A DNA stretch of 15,143 nt from CAZPWF01 sp964590725 (GCA_964590725.1 CAZPWF010000016.1:1-15143); one strand, 5' to 3'. Positions 1 through 7,719 are shown, numbered from the stretch's first letter. Numbers and translations are program-made. The notes: generated by a model from the sequence alone, not told the origin.

Positions 1-49
1 AAGTTAAATTAGGTCTAGGAACCAGGTCTAACTTATTCTCTGCTTGGTC

Positions 50-124
50 TGGCTCCCGGGGTCGGACTCGAACCGACAACCTCGAAGTTAACAGCTTCTT
101 GCTCCACCATTGAGCTACCCGGGA
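50..124 (-). tRNA. tRNA-Asn (anticodon GUU), CCA encoded
   Basis: Read on the minus strand this folds into a full cloverleaf of 75 bases. A 7-bp acceptor stem pairs TCCCGGG with CCCGGGA, the D stem is GCTC/GAGC, and the T stem GTCGG/CCGAC closes the loop TTCGAGT. The 7-base anticodon loop CTGTTAA carries GTT at 90-92, which reads asparagine codons. The discriminator base is G, as usual for tRNA-Asn, and the CCA tail is encoded at 50-52. The top pair of the anticodon stem (27-43) is an A-G mismatch; the other four pairs are intact. A consensus promoter lies upstream at 171-199. Confidence 0.96.
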
Positions 125-170
125 ATAAAATAAAAGGTACTTATTCCGAATCTTCAGAATACAGGGATGG

Positions 171-199
171 ATTATATCGAAAATTACTAACTACCACAA
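171..199 (-). promoter_or_regulatory. Promoter of the tRNA-Asn gene
   Basis: On the minus strand a perfect TATAAT (171-176) lies 17 bases downstream of TTGTGG (194-199). Transcription would start near 164, giving a leader of about 40 bases before the mature tRNA 5' end at 124. It is back to back with the hydrolase promoter at 217-244. Confidence 0.65.
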
Positions 200-216
200 G
201 TAAAACGATCAAAGTA

Positions 217-244
217 TTGCAAAAAGCATGAAATACGGTATAGT
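217..244 (+). promoter_or_regulatory. Promoter of the alpha/beta hydrolase gene, probably leaderless
   Basis: TTGCAA (217-222), a 16-base spacer and TATAGT (239-244) form a good sigma-70-type promoter. Only 8 bases separate the -10 box from the ATG at 253, so the transcript should begin at or next to the start codon. There is no Shine-Dalgarno sequence. The same -35 hexamer, TTGCAA, precedes the ATP synthase operon. Confidence 0.6.
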
Positions 245-252
245 ATCTTAAT

Positions 253-1251
253 ATGTTAAAAACCCCCGAGTTATTACTCCCATATCCAAGCTATGAACTA
301 GAGACTGATAACGAAGTTCATCAGCGACTTGCTGCTACTTCATTAGAGCATTATGTTGATGAAATGGAGGGTCTTGATCGAGTTTTGAGCCTTCCGGGTG
401 ATCGTGATTTACGCGTAATTGATCTGAGGGCATCCAATGAAGCTGATAGCTCAAAGGCAGTTGTTTTACCGCTACCTTGGGGGAATGATTACAGTGCAGC
501 TATGCATATTCGAGCTCGTGCACTGCAGGAATATTTGCCAGAAGACATAAGATTGTTAGTTGTGCCAAATAACACCGACAAAGATCGTTACTATGAATTG
601 CATGAAAATTCTGCACCAGTAAAAGAGCTTGGTCATATGATTTTAGCCGGATGTGAATTTATGGAAATTGAAGAGATTGCAATTGCTGGTTATTCGCAAG
701 GGGCAACAGTTGGAGCTAGTATGTTGAGCGAGTCCGGTTCATTTGACGTTAACGTTGAAGCGGCGTATCTTGGTGACCCGGCCAATGTGGTTTCTCGTAC
801 TGCAAAGCAATTAAAAAAAGCGTTTGTTGGCGAAGGTCTAGGCGAATTGAATCAAGCAATAAATGATTCAGGATTGCCTGCTTTAAGTGAGGCACAGCAT
901 AGTCGAGGCGGGCTTGATTCGGTGAAGCAAATTCTGGGCTTAAGAAATGTTTTAGCAAGCTCGAAAGTTAAAGAAAACGTTATGCTACATGAAGGTATGA
1001 CAGGAAATGATTTCTTAATGAATATTCATTCAGCAATCAATCAGGGATTTGACCCGAAGGGTCTTATTGTTGCAAAAATGGAAAAAAGTGGAATTTGCAC
1101 TCAACAACTGGTCGTTGATATGGTCAGAACTGGGCTTACTAAGTACCTGGATGTAATCCAAGGCTATAACCACGGTGGCGGTGATAACGTTATTGATAAT
1201 GCGTTACGCGCTAGATATGCATTTCAAAGTGGCGGCTTTATAACAACTTAA
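253..1251 (+). CDS. Alpha/beta hydrolase-fold protein
   Basis: This 332-residue protein has an alpha/beta-hydrolase nucleophile elbow, GYSQG, at residues 146-150, after a hydrophobic strand (IEEIAIAG), so Ser148 is the likely nucleophile. Asp175 in LGDPANVV is in the right place for the catalytic acid, and His307 in GYNHGGGDN for the histidine. A strand-rich stretch with VLPLPWGNDY (about 71-80) lies before the elbow. No signal peptide or membrane helix is visible, so it is probably cytoplasmic. The substrate is unknown; cutinase-like esterases and PE-PPE-type hydrolases share this layout. The ATG at 253 is chosen because a promoter -10 box ends 8 bases before it. The gene is convergent with the Nudix gene, with 8 bases between the stop codons. 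Confidence 0.72.
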   Translation: MLKTPELLLPYPSYELETDNEVHQRLAATSLEHYVDEMEGLDRVLSLPGDRDLRVIDLRASNEADSSKAVVLPLPWGNDYSAAMHIRARALQEYLPEDIRLLVVPNNTDKDRYYELHENSAPVKELGHMILAGCEFMEIEEIAIAGYSQGATVGASMLSESGSFDVNVEAAYLGDPANVVSRTAKQLKKAFVGEGLGELNQAINDSGLPALSEAQHSRGGLDSVKQILGLRNVLASSKVKENVMLHEGMTGNDFLMNIHSAINQGFDPKGLIVAKMEKSGICTQQLVVDMVRTGLTKYLDVIQGYNHGGGDNVIDNALRARYAFQSGGFITT

Positions 1252-1259
1252 TTATAGGG

Positions 1260-1760
1260 CTAAACAAGGTCAAACATTTCTAGCCAAACTGGCGAGTGAA
1301 ATCCAAACTTATTATCGTGTTTTTTAAATTCAGAAATGACCTCATCTTTATTGCGCCAGGCAAGCTGTTCAACTTCTGATTTTTGAATAACAAATTTTTC
1401 AATTGGCCAATCGAGGATCAGTTTGTAGCCTTGAGTTTGACGATGGCCAAAATCAGCTTTGTAGTGGATGAGTTTTGCCTTTTGTAATTGCATATTGTCT
1501 ACGCCAATTTCCTCAGAAAGCTCTCGAATAGCCGTTTCATCATAGTCAGATCCGTATTCAACCGTACCTTCAACCGCACAGCTCCACTTGCCTGGATTAA
1601 GCTTTTTCTTATAGGAACGCTGTTGCATAAGCACATTGCCTTTGCCATCTTCGATCCAGATTGCAATAATTCGCCAACAATCTTTGTCTGTCAATTCGTC
1701 GCGCCATTTTGAACCAATGACATTATCATCCTGATCGACTAAATAAACTTTTTCTCTCAT
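1260..1760 (-). CDS. Nudix family hydrolase
   Basis: This 166-residue protein should cleave a nucleoside diphosphate linked to another group, or a related pyrophosphate; the substrate cannot be told from sequence. The Nudix box spans residues 65-87 and ends in RELSEEIGV, with the metal-binding Glu80, Glu83 and Glu84 present. The first glutamate of the canonical box (GX5E) is replaced by Ser71, which is unusual. The region before the box (VLMQQRSYKKKLNPGKWS) resembles the subgroup related to isopentenyl-diphosphate isomerase, so an isomerase-like relative is a second possibility. The start codon overlaps the smpB stop codon as ATGA (1757-1760), so translation is probably coupled. No separate promoter is apparent. 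Confidence 0.85.
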   Translation of the reverse strand: MREKVYLVDQDDNVIGSKWRDELTDKDCWRIIAIWIEDGKGNVLMQQRSYKKKLNPGKWSCAVEGTVEYGSDYDETAIRELSEEIGVDNMQLQKAKLIHYKADFGHRQTQGYKLILDWPIEKFVIQKSEVEQLAWRNKDEVISEFKKHDNKFGFHSPVWLEMFDLV

Positions 1761-2230
1761 CTCAGTGCTCTCTTCAGTTCGACCTGTGCAGCTCTGGATT
1801 CGTCACGTTGTTTGATAGTATTGCGTTTATCATAAAGTTTCTTCCCTCGACCGGCGGATATGCGTAACTTTATATAACGTCCACGTGTAAGCAAATCGAG
1901 AGGTACGATAGTAAGTCCCTGCTGTTTGGCTGCGATTAATTTATCAAGTTCTTTGTGCTTAATAAGCAGTTTTCTGGCGCGGGTTTGATCGGATTCTTCT
2001 ATATTTATTGATGTATCGCCAGTAATAGTGCAATTGATTAGCCATAGTTCGTTGTCTTTTATTGTAACGTATGCCCCGCGTAGGTGTCCGTGACCACGAC
2101 GAAGGGATTTTGTTTCGGCGCCACTAAGCACAAGTCCTGCCACGAAATCTTCTTTAAGATCGTAATCGTGTCTGGCTTTTCGGTTGGCGATTGTGCCGGT
2201 TGATTGACGCTTCTTTTTTGCCATAACCAT
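1757..2230 (-). CDS. smpB: SsrA-binding protein SmpB (trans-translation)
   Basis: SmpB binds the tRNA-like domain of tmRNA and delivers it to stalled ribosomes, so that stalled chains are tagged and the ribosomes recycled. The family signature is clear: IANRKARHDYDLKEDFVAG, then SGAETKSLRRGHGHLRGAYV, and near the C-terminus GRGKKLYDKR followed by the basic tail that enters the mRNA channel. Length is 157 residues from ATG 2230 or 155 from ATG 2224, normal for the family. The second start (MAKKKRQS) fits better, because a probable -10 box at 2234-2239 leaves only 3 bases before ATG 2230 but 9 before ATG 2224. The stop TGA overlaps the start of the Nudix gene. The tmRNA gene itself is not in this window. 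Confidence 0.95.
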   Translation of the reverse strand: MVMAKKKRQSTGTIANRKARHDYDLKEDFVAGLVLSGAETKSLRRGHGHLRGAYVTIKDNELWLINCTITGDTSINIEESDQTRARKLLIKHKELDKLIAAKQQGLTIVPLDLLTRGRYIKLRISAGRGKKLYDKRNTIKQRDESRAAQVELKRALR

Positions 2231-2233
2231 ATA

Positions 2234-2262
2234 AGTATCGCCTAATTTGCGACAGAATACAA
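2234..2262 (-). promoter_or_regulatory. Probable smpB promoter
   Basis: On the minus strand TTGTAT (2257-2262), a 17-base spacer and GATACT (2234-2239) make a moderate promoter in the 52-base gap between the acidic orphan gene and smpB. The -10 box ends 9 bases before ATG 2224, consistent with a leaderless or nearly leaderless message starting at the second methionine. The -35 match is weak beyond TTG. Confidence 0.42.
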
Positions 2263-2282
2263 TATGTTACATAATAATATGT

Positions 2283-3251
2283 CTAATTGTAGTTAGGTGG
2301 TTCGGCATTTAAATGAACTAGCGCGAAATCTCGCATTTCTTTTATCATTGAGTCGCAGACATGTTTACTGAGTGAACGCAAACCGATATCTACTAGGAAA
2401 TCTTGGAACTCGTCTTCGAGCAATAACTCGTCTTCATCTTTGTTTGAATTGTCATTATTAGCAGCAAAGACCTGGTCCTCGCTGTACTCTGATTCGTCAT
2501 CCGCATAGATAATATAGGCCCGTGATTCGTTGAGAAAATTGTTATTTTGTATTATTTCTAGATGAGCTATATGAGTTTCGTCGTCTTCGGGTATATTTCC
2601 GATATATCTTCTGACATAAACTTCAGTTTCTAAGTTGTCGCCATCTGATATGTTAAGGCTTGTCTCTTCTGTAGCTATCTCAACTGAGTTTCCGACCGTG
2701 CGTCTTATTACGTCAGCAAAGTGCATTGATCTTGAATTGTCATAAAGTTGTATATTCCAATAATCATCTGGGTCATCAAGTTCCCCGAACCTTATGATAT
2801 TTAGGAAAAGAGCCTTTTCTTCAGTACTTAGCGACTGGTTGCCATTTATATCCATCAATATTGCAATAACATCATTGTAAATTGAACCTACATTTTCTGA
2901 ATCTTCAGGCAAGTAGTTAACGACTGCGTTATTTGGGTCGAATTCAATATGTAAGAGGGTTGATTTGTCATTTTCTGAAACCATATCATCAGTATTACTG
3001 GAGATCAGTAAACAAGCGTATTCACCTTCTTCGCACATCTCGTCATCGGATTCGTATACGCAAAAGACAACCTGTCCGGAGTCTGCTCTTAATCTGTACT
3101 CTTTTTCCAGGCGTGTTATGCCGAGTTCCTCAATAATTCCATATGCAATACCGTTGAGCATAGCGTGATCCTCGCGATCTGCTAATTCTCCGGTGAATTG
3201 TCTAACAACTTCCATAAATTCAGGATTCTCAAATTCATGATATTCTTCCAT
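2283..3251 (-). CDS. Hypothetical acidic protein with an internal duplication
   Basis: I do not recognise this 322-residue protein. It is extremely acidic: I count about 75 Asp/Glu against 20 Lys/Arg. No signal peptide, membrane helix or catalytic motif is visible. It seems to contain two diverged copies of one unit, roughly residues 13-112 and 150-241. VVRQFTGELADRED matches IIRFGELDDPDD at the start of the units, and HIEFDPNNAVVN (101-112) matches HLEIIQNNNFLN (230-241) at the end. The C-terminal helical part (about 281-315) may be a partial third copy. The ATG at 3251 follows a -10 box by 7 bases. It is the first of three leftward genes, with smpB next after 52 bases, and is divergent from the exporter gene. 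A cytoplasmic binding or chaperone-like role is possible but not shown. Confidence 0.8.
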   Translation of the reverse strand: MEEYHEFENPEFMEVVRQFTGELADREDHAMLNGIAYGIIEELGITRLEKEYRLRADSGQVVFCVYESDDEMCEEGEYACLLISSNTDDMVSENDKSTLLHIEFDPNNAVVNYLPEDSENVGSIYNDVIAILMDINGNQSLSTEEKALFLNIIRFGELDDPDDYWNIQLYDNSRSMHFADVIRRTVGNSVEIATEETSLNISDGDNLETEVYVRRYIGNIPEDDETHIAHLEIIQNNNFLNESRAYIIYADDESEYSEDQVFAANNDNSNKDEDELLLEDEFQDFLVDIGLRSLSKHVCDSMIKEMRDFALVHLNAEPPNYN

Positions 3252-3258
3252 AGCTCAT

Positions 3259-3264
3259 AATATA
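3259..3264 (-). promoter_or_regulatory. -10 box of the acidic orphan gene, leaderless spacing
   Basis: TATATT on the minus strand is followed by exactly 7 bases and then the ATG at 3249-3251. There is no Shine-Dalgarno sequence, and no convincing -35 hexamer at 17-18 bases. It is divergent from the exporter promoter about 90 bases away. Confidence 0.45.
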
Positions 3265-3351
3265 TATCAGATTTTCTTAATAACCATGAATGGTTACGAT
3301 AGTTGCATCCCGATTAAGATTTAAAATGTACATCTGGTAAACAAAAAGTGT

Positions 3352-3357
3352 TATTAT
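3352..3357 (+). promoter_or_regulatory. -10 box of the MFS exporter gene, leaderless spacing
   Basis: TATTAT is followed by 7 bases and then ATG at 3365, with no Shine-Dalgarno sequence between. A possible -35 (TGTACA, 3327-3332) sits at a long 19-base spacing and is weak. Confidence 0.42.
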
Positions 3358-3364
3358 CTGTGTA

Positions 3365-4954
3365 ATGAAGAAGTGGATTGCAGTAATTGTATTGGCTTTC
3401 GCACAGTTTGTCATGGTGCTGGATAGTACTGTCATGAATGTTTCTATTTCGACAGTTGTCAAGGACCTGAATACGACAGTAGCATCTATGCAGGCGGCGA
3501 TAACATTCTATACGTTGACTATGGCAGCTCTTATGTTAATCGGCGGCAAGCTTGGTGACATATGGGGGAGCAAGAGAGCGCTCATGATTGGAGCTGTTGT
3601 CTACGCCACTGGCTCACTTACAACAGCATTGAGTCAAAACTTTGCGACTCTATTTTTGGGTTGGTCCATAATTGAAGGCTTGGGTGCAGTGTTAGTCATC
3701 CCGGCAATTGCGGCACTCACGGCTAATAATTATAAGGGAAAAGATCGAGTTAAGGCGTTTGCTATTATTGGGGCGGTTGCAGGTGGAGCTGCCGCTGCTG
3801 GACCCCTAATAGGCGGGTATGTGACAACATATCTAAGCTGGCGCTATGTATTCTTTGCTGAGGTCGTAATTATGGCTGGTGTAATTATCTGCATGAAATT
3901 CATCAAGGATGCCCCAAGGTTGAAGAATCCGCCCAAGATTGACATTCCAAGTGCCCTACTCTCTGCAATTGGTTTGATATTGTTTGTTTTTGGGCTATTG
4001 CAAAGTAAGACATGGGGATTGATTGAGCCAAGAACGATACCAGTTATAAACGGTCACGAGATCGCGCCATTAGGCATATCATTAGTAGCTTATTTAATCC
4101 TAGCCGGACTAATGGTTCTTTATGCTTTTTACCGCCGGCAACAAAAACTTGAGGCTGCCAACAAGAACCCCCTATTAAAAGTATCAATGTTAAATATACC
4201 GCAGCTGCGAAGTGGGCTGGGTGTATTGCTTGCTCAGTATCTAGTTATTGGTGCCGTGTTCTTTATAATCCCTGTTTACTTGCAGATGACACTCGGTCTG
4301 GATGCACTAGAGACTGGTTTGCGTATCATACCGTTATCCGTCGCATTAGTACTAGCTTCAGTTTTCGGCGCCAAGTTATCAGATCGTATGTCACCTAAAA
4401 AGATAATTCGCATGGGTCAACTTGCTCTTGCGGCGGGAGTCCTTGTACTCCTAGGGTCAATAGATATAGATCTTAGAAAGCCATATTTTTCTCTTGGTAT
4501 GTTTATCGTAGGTGCAGGTATTGGACTATTGGCGTCACAGATTGGGAATGTAAACATGTCGGCGGTTTCTGAAAAAGAATCAAATGAAGTTGGAGGCCTA
4601 CAGGGAGTATTCCAAAACCTAGGTAGCTCTCTTGGCACTGCAGTTATTGGCTCCGTCCTTGTCGGAGCGCTTACAGTCGTGTTTGTTGGCAATATACAGG
4701 CCTCATCATTGCCTACTAACGTTAAAGACTATGTGCAGGCTAATAGTACTTCTGGTGTCCAGATAGTTTCCGTTTCTCAAGTTGAAGAGTTTGCTAGCTC
4801 ACAAGGTCTTAGTCAGTCAGAATCCCAAGAGGTTGGCGAGACGTATGCGGATTCACAAATAGAAGCTCTCAAGCAGGCATTGTTTGCATTGTTTGCTATA
4901 TCAGTACTGACTTTGGCATTGTCTAGAAACATGCCTGACAAGATAGTAAAATAG
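3365..4954 (+). CDS. MFS multidrug efflux transporter, DHA2 (14-TM) family
   Basis: This 529-residue integral membrane protein is a proton-driven exporter of the EmrB/QacA type, likely moving drugs or other hydrophobic compounds out of the cell. LDSTVMNVSI (residues 19-28) in helix 1 is the family's motif D1. Motif A is GKLGDIWGSKRALMIG (61-76) in the loop after helix 2. Motif C, the antiporter motif, is GAVAGGAAAAGPLIGG (136-151) in helix 5. Length and hydrophobic pattern fit 14 helices. A polar loop of about 50 residues (about 447-497) sits before the last helix, as in many DHA2 proteins. The substrate is unknown. The gene is convergent with the reductase gene, with only 2 bases between them, and both stop codons lie in a short hairpin at 4945-4961. 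Confidence 0.9.
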   Translation: MKKWIAVIVLAFAQFVMVLDSTVMNVSISTVVKDLNTTVASMQAAITFYTLTMAALMLIGGKLGDIWGSKRALMIGAVVYATGSLTTALSQNFATLFLGWSIIEGLGAVLVIPAIAALTANNYKGKDRVKAFAIIGAVAGGAAAAGPLIGGYVTTYLSWRYVFFAEVVIMAGVIICMKFIKDAPRLKNPPKIDIPSALLSAIGLILFVFGLLQSKTWGLIEPRTIPVINGHEIAPLGISLVAYLILAGLMVLYAFYRRQQKLEAANKNPLLKVSMLNIPQLRSGLGVLLAQYLVIGAVFFIIPVYLQMTLGLDALETGLRIIPLSVALVLASVFGAKLSDRMSPKKIIRMGQLALAAGVLVLLGSIDIDLRKPYFSLGMFIVGAGIGLLASQIGNVNMSAVSEKESNEVGGLQGVFQNLGSSLGTAVIGSVLVGALTVVFVGNIQASSLPTNVKDYVQANSTSGVQIVSVSQVEEFASSQGLSQSESQEVGETYADSQIEALKQALFALFAISVLTLALSRNMPDKIVK

Positions 4955-4966
4955 TTTTACTTTTTT
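4945..4966 (+). terminator. Possible terminator between convergent genes
   Basis: AGTAAAA (4945-4951) pairs perfectly with TTTTACT (4955-4961) around a 3-base loop and is followed by five more T. The T run is on the plus side, so it would serve the exporter gene. The stem is AT-rich and the loop small, so strength is doubtful. The loop is the exporter's TAG stop, and the reductase's TAA lies in the right arm. Confidence 0.35.
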
Positions 4967-5601
4967 AGTACCGAGAAAGCATGATCCCAGGTATCACGAC
5001 TGACACCATATTCTATCCATAACAAGCAGAGCGGTTCTAGTAAACGTGATTTGTCTATGTCCCCTATGTCGACAATGTCTTTCCATCCAAGCTGCGTTAA
5101 TAGGTCTGTACTGTGTGTTTTTGCTGATTCGTTATTACCGCACAAAAACATAGTCGGCACACCTTCTTTATACTTTGGCTGCACCATATTAGTGTGACTA
5201 ATAATATTGAGAGTTTTTACTACATGACTGTCAGGGAGACTTTGCTGCACCATCTCGCCGCCGCTAATCTCGTGTCCAATAGTGAGTGACGGCGGTTGGT
5301 CATCGTTAAATTGTAGAGGATTCGTGACATCAATTACTATTTTCCCAGCTGATTCTGGACGAATTTGGGAAAGTACATTTTCTGCGGCATGCCAAGCAAT
5401 TGCTAAAATAACAGTATCTCCAAAGTCTGCCGCCTCAGTAGTAGTACCAATACTCCCCTTTTTGCCCGTATGGCGCTTCCATGTGCTCAATTCCTTTTTA
5501 TCAGGGTATCTTGTGCCGAGCATTACGTTGTGTCCTAAATCGACAAATCCTTTTCCAAGGCTTCTAGCTACATCTCCAGAACCAACAATTCCTATCTTCA
5601 T
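4957..5601 (-). CDS. NADP-binding reductase, F420-dependent NADP reductase-like
   Basis: This 214-residue protein begins with a Rossmann nucleotide-binding motif, GIVGSGDVA (residues 4-12), and TR at 30-31 after the second strand suits the 2'-phosphate of NADP(H). VIDVTNPL and the downstream pattern place it in the family that includes NADPH:F420 oxidoreductases (COG2085) and other small NADP-dependent reductases. Whether this organism has F420 is unknown, and no F420 gene is in the window, so the partner may be another compound. Unlike its neighbours the gene has a strong Shine-Dalgarno sequence. It is convergent with the exporter, and its upstream side is near the assembly gap, so its transcriptional context is not fully visible. 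Confidence 0.78.
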   Translation of the reverse strand: MKIGIVGSGDVARSLGKGFVDLGHNVMLGTRYPDKKELSTWKRHTGKKGSIGTTTEAADFGDTVILAIAWHAAENVLSQIRPESAGKIVIDVTNPLQFNDDQPPSLTIGHEISGGEMVQQSLPDSHVVKTLNIISHTNMVQPKYKEGVPTMFLCGNNESAKTHSTDLLTQLGWKDIVDIGDIDKSRLLEPLCLLWIEYGVSRDTWDHAFSVLKK

Positions 5602-5607
5602 TACTAG

Positions 5608-5628
5608 ATCTCCTTTTTAGGTATTTTA
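5608..5628 (-). promoter_or_regulatory. -10 box and Shine-Dalgarno of the reductase gene
   Basis: On the minus strand AAGGAGAT (5608-5615) lies 6 bases before ATG 5601, a strong ribosome binding site that fixes the start. TAAAAT (5623-5628) upstream could be a -10 box giving a short leader of about 15 bases. No clear -35 is visible in the A-rich sequence before the gap. Confidence 0.5.
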
Positions 5629-5650
5629 CGATATTTTTTGTTTTTTGTTA

Positions 5651-5750
5651 NNNNNNNNNNNNNNNNNNNNNNNNNNNNNNNNNNNNNNNNNNNNNNNNNN
5701 NNNNNNNNNNNNNNNNNNNNNNNNNNNNNNNNNNNNNNNNNNNNNNNNNN
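5651..5750. other. Assembly gap (100 N)
   Basis: Exactly 100 undetermined bases join two contigs. The round length suggests a placeholder, so the true distance is unknown. The gap cuts the 3' end of the membrane protein gene, and any stop read across it is meaningless. Confidence 0.97.
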
Positions 5751-6580
5751 AATTCTGTTGCAGATGAAAATCTTGGGAGAATATAGACGAACAATATAGG
5801 GGTGATTAATAACGCGACACCGCTGCCTGCAAATGACAAACCCAACTGCTTAATGCCTTTGCGTTTATTTTGTGATAATAAAACCAATATTACAGATAGA
5901 ATTACTAGAATTAATGGAATTACATATGGGGTTAGTTTAGCTGCTGAAAAAACTTTTGGTACATATGAAAATTGTTGTTCTATAGTTTTTCCTTGAGTGT
6001 TTTTCGGTAAGTCTTCTTGGGTGAATGTTGCTTTTGGTAAAAATCCCTCAGGTCCTGCGATTGTTGCGGCGAGCTTCTGCTGCTCTGCATTAAGATCGGT
6101 ATATGGCGGCAAGCACCCAATGGTGAACGGGTCAACCGTTTCCGGTACGGCAAAACATGTAGGAAGGGTTCGTAACCGATCAAATGTATACGCTGCAATG
6201 CCGTCAGCTAATTGTTGCCGTGCCTGGCTGAAATCAACTCTAAAATTTAGGTTTGAGTTTTCGCCCTCTAGCCAATCGTATGTACCATTTATAACCGCTT
6301 GGCTGCTAGCCGTCATTAAATCAGGAGAAAATGATTCTGTTATGATTTTTCTTATCTGGGGATCGTTCAGAGGAATACTGGAATTTGTATTATTTTTTGC
6401 AGACTCCTCTATGATTGCGTTAACAAATCTCTCTGATGCATTGGTATCTTTGATGGATTGGGTTATGCTTTTTCGGTTGCCAAAAACCATAACAAAGCAA
6501 ACAACACCCACCCCAAAAAATAGAAGAAACCGGAATAATGAGCTGCTCACAAAAAGTACTGTTTTGCGAGCCCACTCCAT
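5751..6580 (-). CDS. Membrane protein with extracytoplasmic domain, 3' end lost in gap
   Basis: I do not recognise the family. About 276 residues are visible. One membrane helix is near the N-terminus (about 15-34), then about 180 polar residues, then helices at about 217-236 and 246-268, after which the sequence runs into the assembly gap. The polar part is probably outside the cell; it holds two cysteines, Cys142 and Cys156, that could form a disulfide, and the WLEG patch at 103-106. The ATG at 6580 is one base after the TAG stop of the upstream glycosidase-like gene, so the two are almost surely co-transcribed and coupled. That context suggests a cell-envelope role. No ribosome binding site of note is seen. 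Confidence 0.72.
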
Positions 6581-6581
6581 A

Positions 6582-7715
6582 CTAATTAGCCCGGTTTTTC
6601 TTTATTTTTTCGTTCACTCTATCTGTTTTTTTTACTTCATCTCGTGCTGCGTCCCATAGGCTTGGGTCATTTCGTTTAACTTTTCGCCAATACCACCATT
6701 CAGCCCCCCACATATCCATTTTTTTCATTCCAGTGGCGCGGCCATATTCGAAACGACTATGAAGTCTTTTTGCATCCATAGATTTATTTTGTTCTGATAT
6801 GGGCGATTCTTTAATACCTAAAGTCCCTGGAGTCCACGCCTCAGCCTGGAGCTCATGGATAAATGAATTACGGCCCCGAGTTGCTTCGGTCCAGCCTGCG
6901 CGAAAGCCATAGTACCAAGCTGGAATAGGATATTCGAAGTACCGCTTAGTGAGGGTCTTGTCCCATACTCTTTTATAAATCGAGACTGCCCACATATCGG
7001 GAGTTGGCTGATATATAGGTGTACCGATCGCATTGTTACTCATACTTACTACAACGGGGTGTTCGGTGTCGAGAGACTTCACCAAATTGAATTCATCAAC
7101 CAAACGTTGACGGGTAAAATCTGGGCATTCTCCAAAAGCTTTTAGAAAAAATTCATTTTCTAACTGATAGCTATCTAGTGATGGACTGTTTTTATATCGT
7201 TGCACGACTGCAGCGATATATGACTTAAGTTTTGGCTCCCATTCTGATTTTGGTAACTTTGCTGCCCACTCCGGCATATGACATTCTGGCCAGCGTGGTT
7301 GGCGTAGTCCAATTGCGAGTGACACTTTTGTGCCATGAGATTCTGCCATTGCCATTTGCCAGTCAAGTTCACTGAAATCATAAGTGCCTTCATTTGCCTC
7401 GCCTTCATCCCAGTAGCTGACTAAGCGAACGTTTTTAAAATTTAGATCGTTGAGCATAGCCGAAAGTGTTTCTTTGGGATCTAGATCGAAATACCGTGCA
7501 TATTTGGGAATAAATGTAGCGCCAAGCTCAATCGTTTCACTACGGTGTTTATACATGTACCACTGTGACATAGAGTACATAAATGTAACTGCAACAAAAA
7601 CAACCAACATAACGAATACAAGAACTCTATTTACCCAGCTGCTTTTTACCCATCTAATAGATTTTCTATAAAACCCCTGGAGTTTGTTATTATGTTGAGT
7701 CTGTTTTTTTGACAT
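6582..7715 (-). CDS. Membrane-anchored glycosidase-like TIM-barrel protein (clan GH-A-like)
   Basis: This 377-residue protein has a basic N-terminus and one membrane helix (about 30-49), then a domain that should lie outside the membrane. The domain has features of clan GH-A glycoside hydrolases: early barrel strand VRLVSYWDEGE (97-106), QLENEFF (184-190) with Asn187-Glu188 as probable acid/base, and FIHELQAEAW (285-294) with Glu288 as probable nucleophile, followed by an aromatic strand MWGAEWWYW (335-343). A retaining mechanism would follow if both glutamates work. The substrate is unknown; GH42, GH5 or GH39-like relatives are all possible. It is first in a leftward pair with the gap-cut membrane protein (1-base spacing) and is divergent from a glycosyltransferase, pointing to surface polysaccharide turnover. 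A basic, lysine-rich tail follows the barrel. Confidence 0.75.
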   Translation of the reverse strand: MSKKQTQHNNKLQGFYRKSIRWVKSSWVNRVLVFVMLVVFVAVTFMYSMSQWYMYKHRSETIELGATFIPKYARYFDLDPKETLSAMLNDLNFKNVRLVSYWDEGEANEGTYDFSELDWQMAMAESHGTKVSLAIGLRQPRWPECHMPEWAAKLPKSEWEPKLKSYIAAVVQRYKNSPSLDSYQLENEFFLKAFGECPDFTRQRLVDEFNLVKSLDTEHPVVVSMSNNAIGTPIYQPTPDMWAVSIYKRVWDKTLTKRYFEYPIPAWYYGFRAGWTEATRGRNSFIHELQAEAWTPGTLGIKESPISEQNKSMDAKRLHSRFEYGRATGMKKMDMWGAEWWYWRKVKRNDPSLWDAARDEVKKTDRVNEKIKKNRAN

Positions 7716-7719
7716 CTGT

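Noticed and set aside
1..49. AGGTCT repeated at 11-16 and 24-29, plus AAGTTA/TAACTT inverted at the ends of 1-34
   Set aside because: The arms are 6 bases with a 22-base loop and there is no T run downstream of the tRNA, so neither a terminator nor a repeat element is supported.
2269..2282. Short palindrome ACATA-ATAA-TATGT next to the stop of the acidic orphan gene
   Set aside because: A 5-bp AT-only stem with no following T run is too weak to call a terminator or operator.
5648..5650. TAA stop for the membrane protein when read through the N gap
   Set aside because: The gap size is not known, so the frame across it is not defined; the gene is called partial, ending at 5751.
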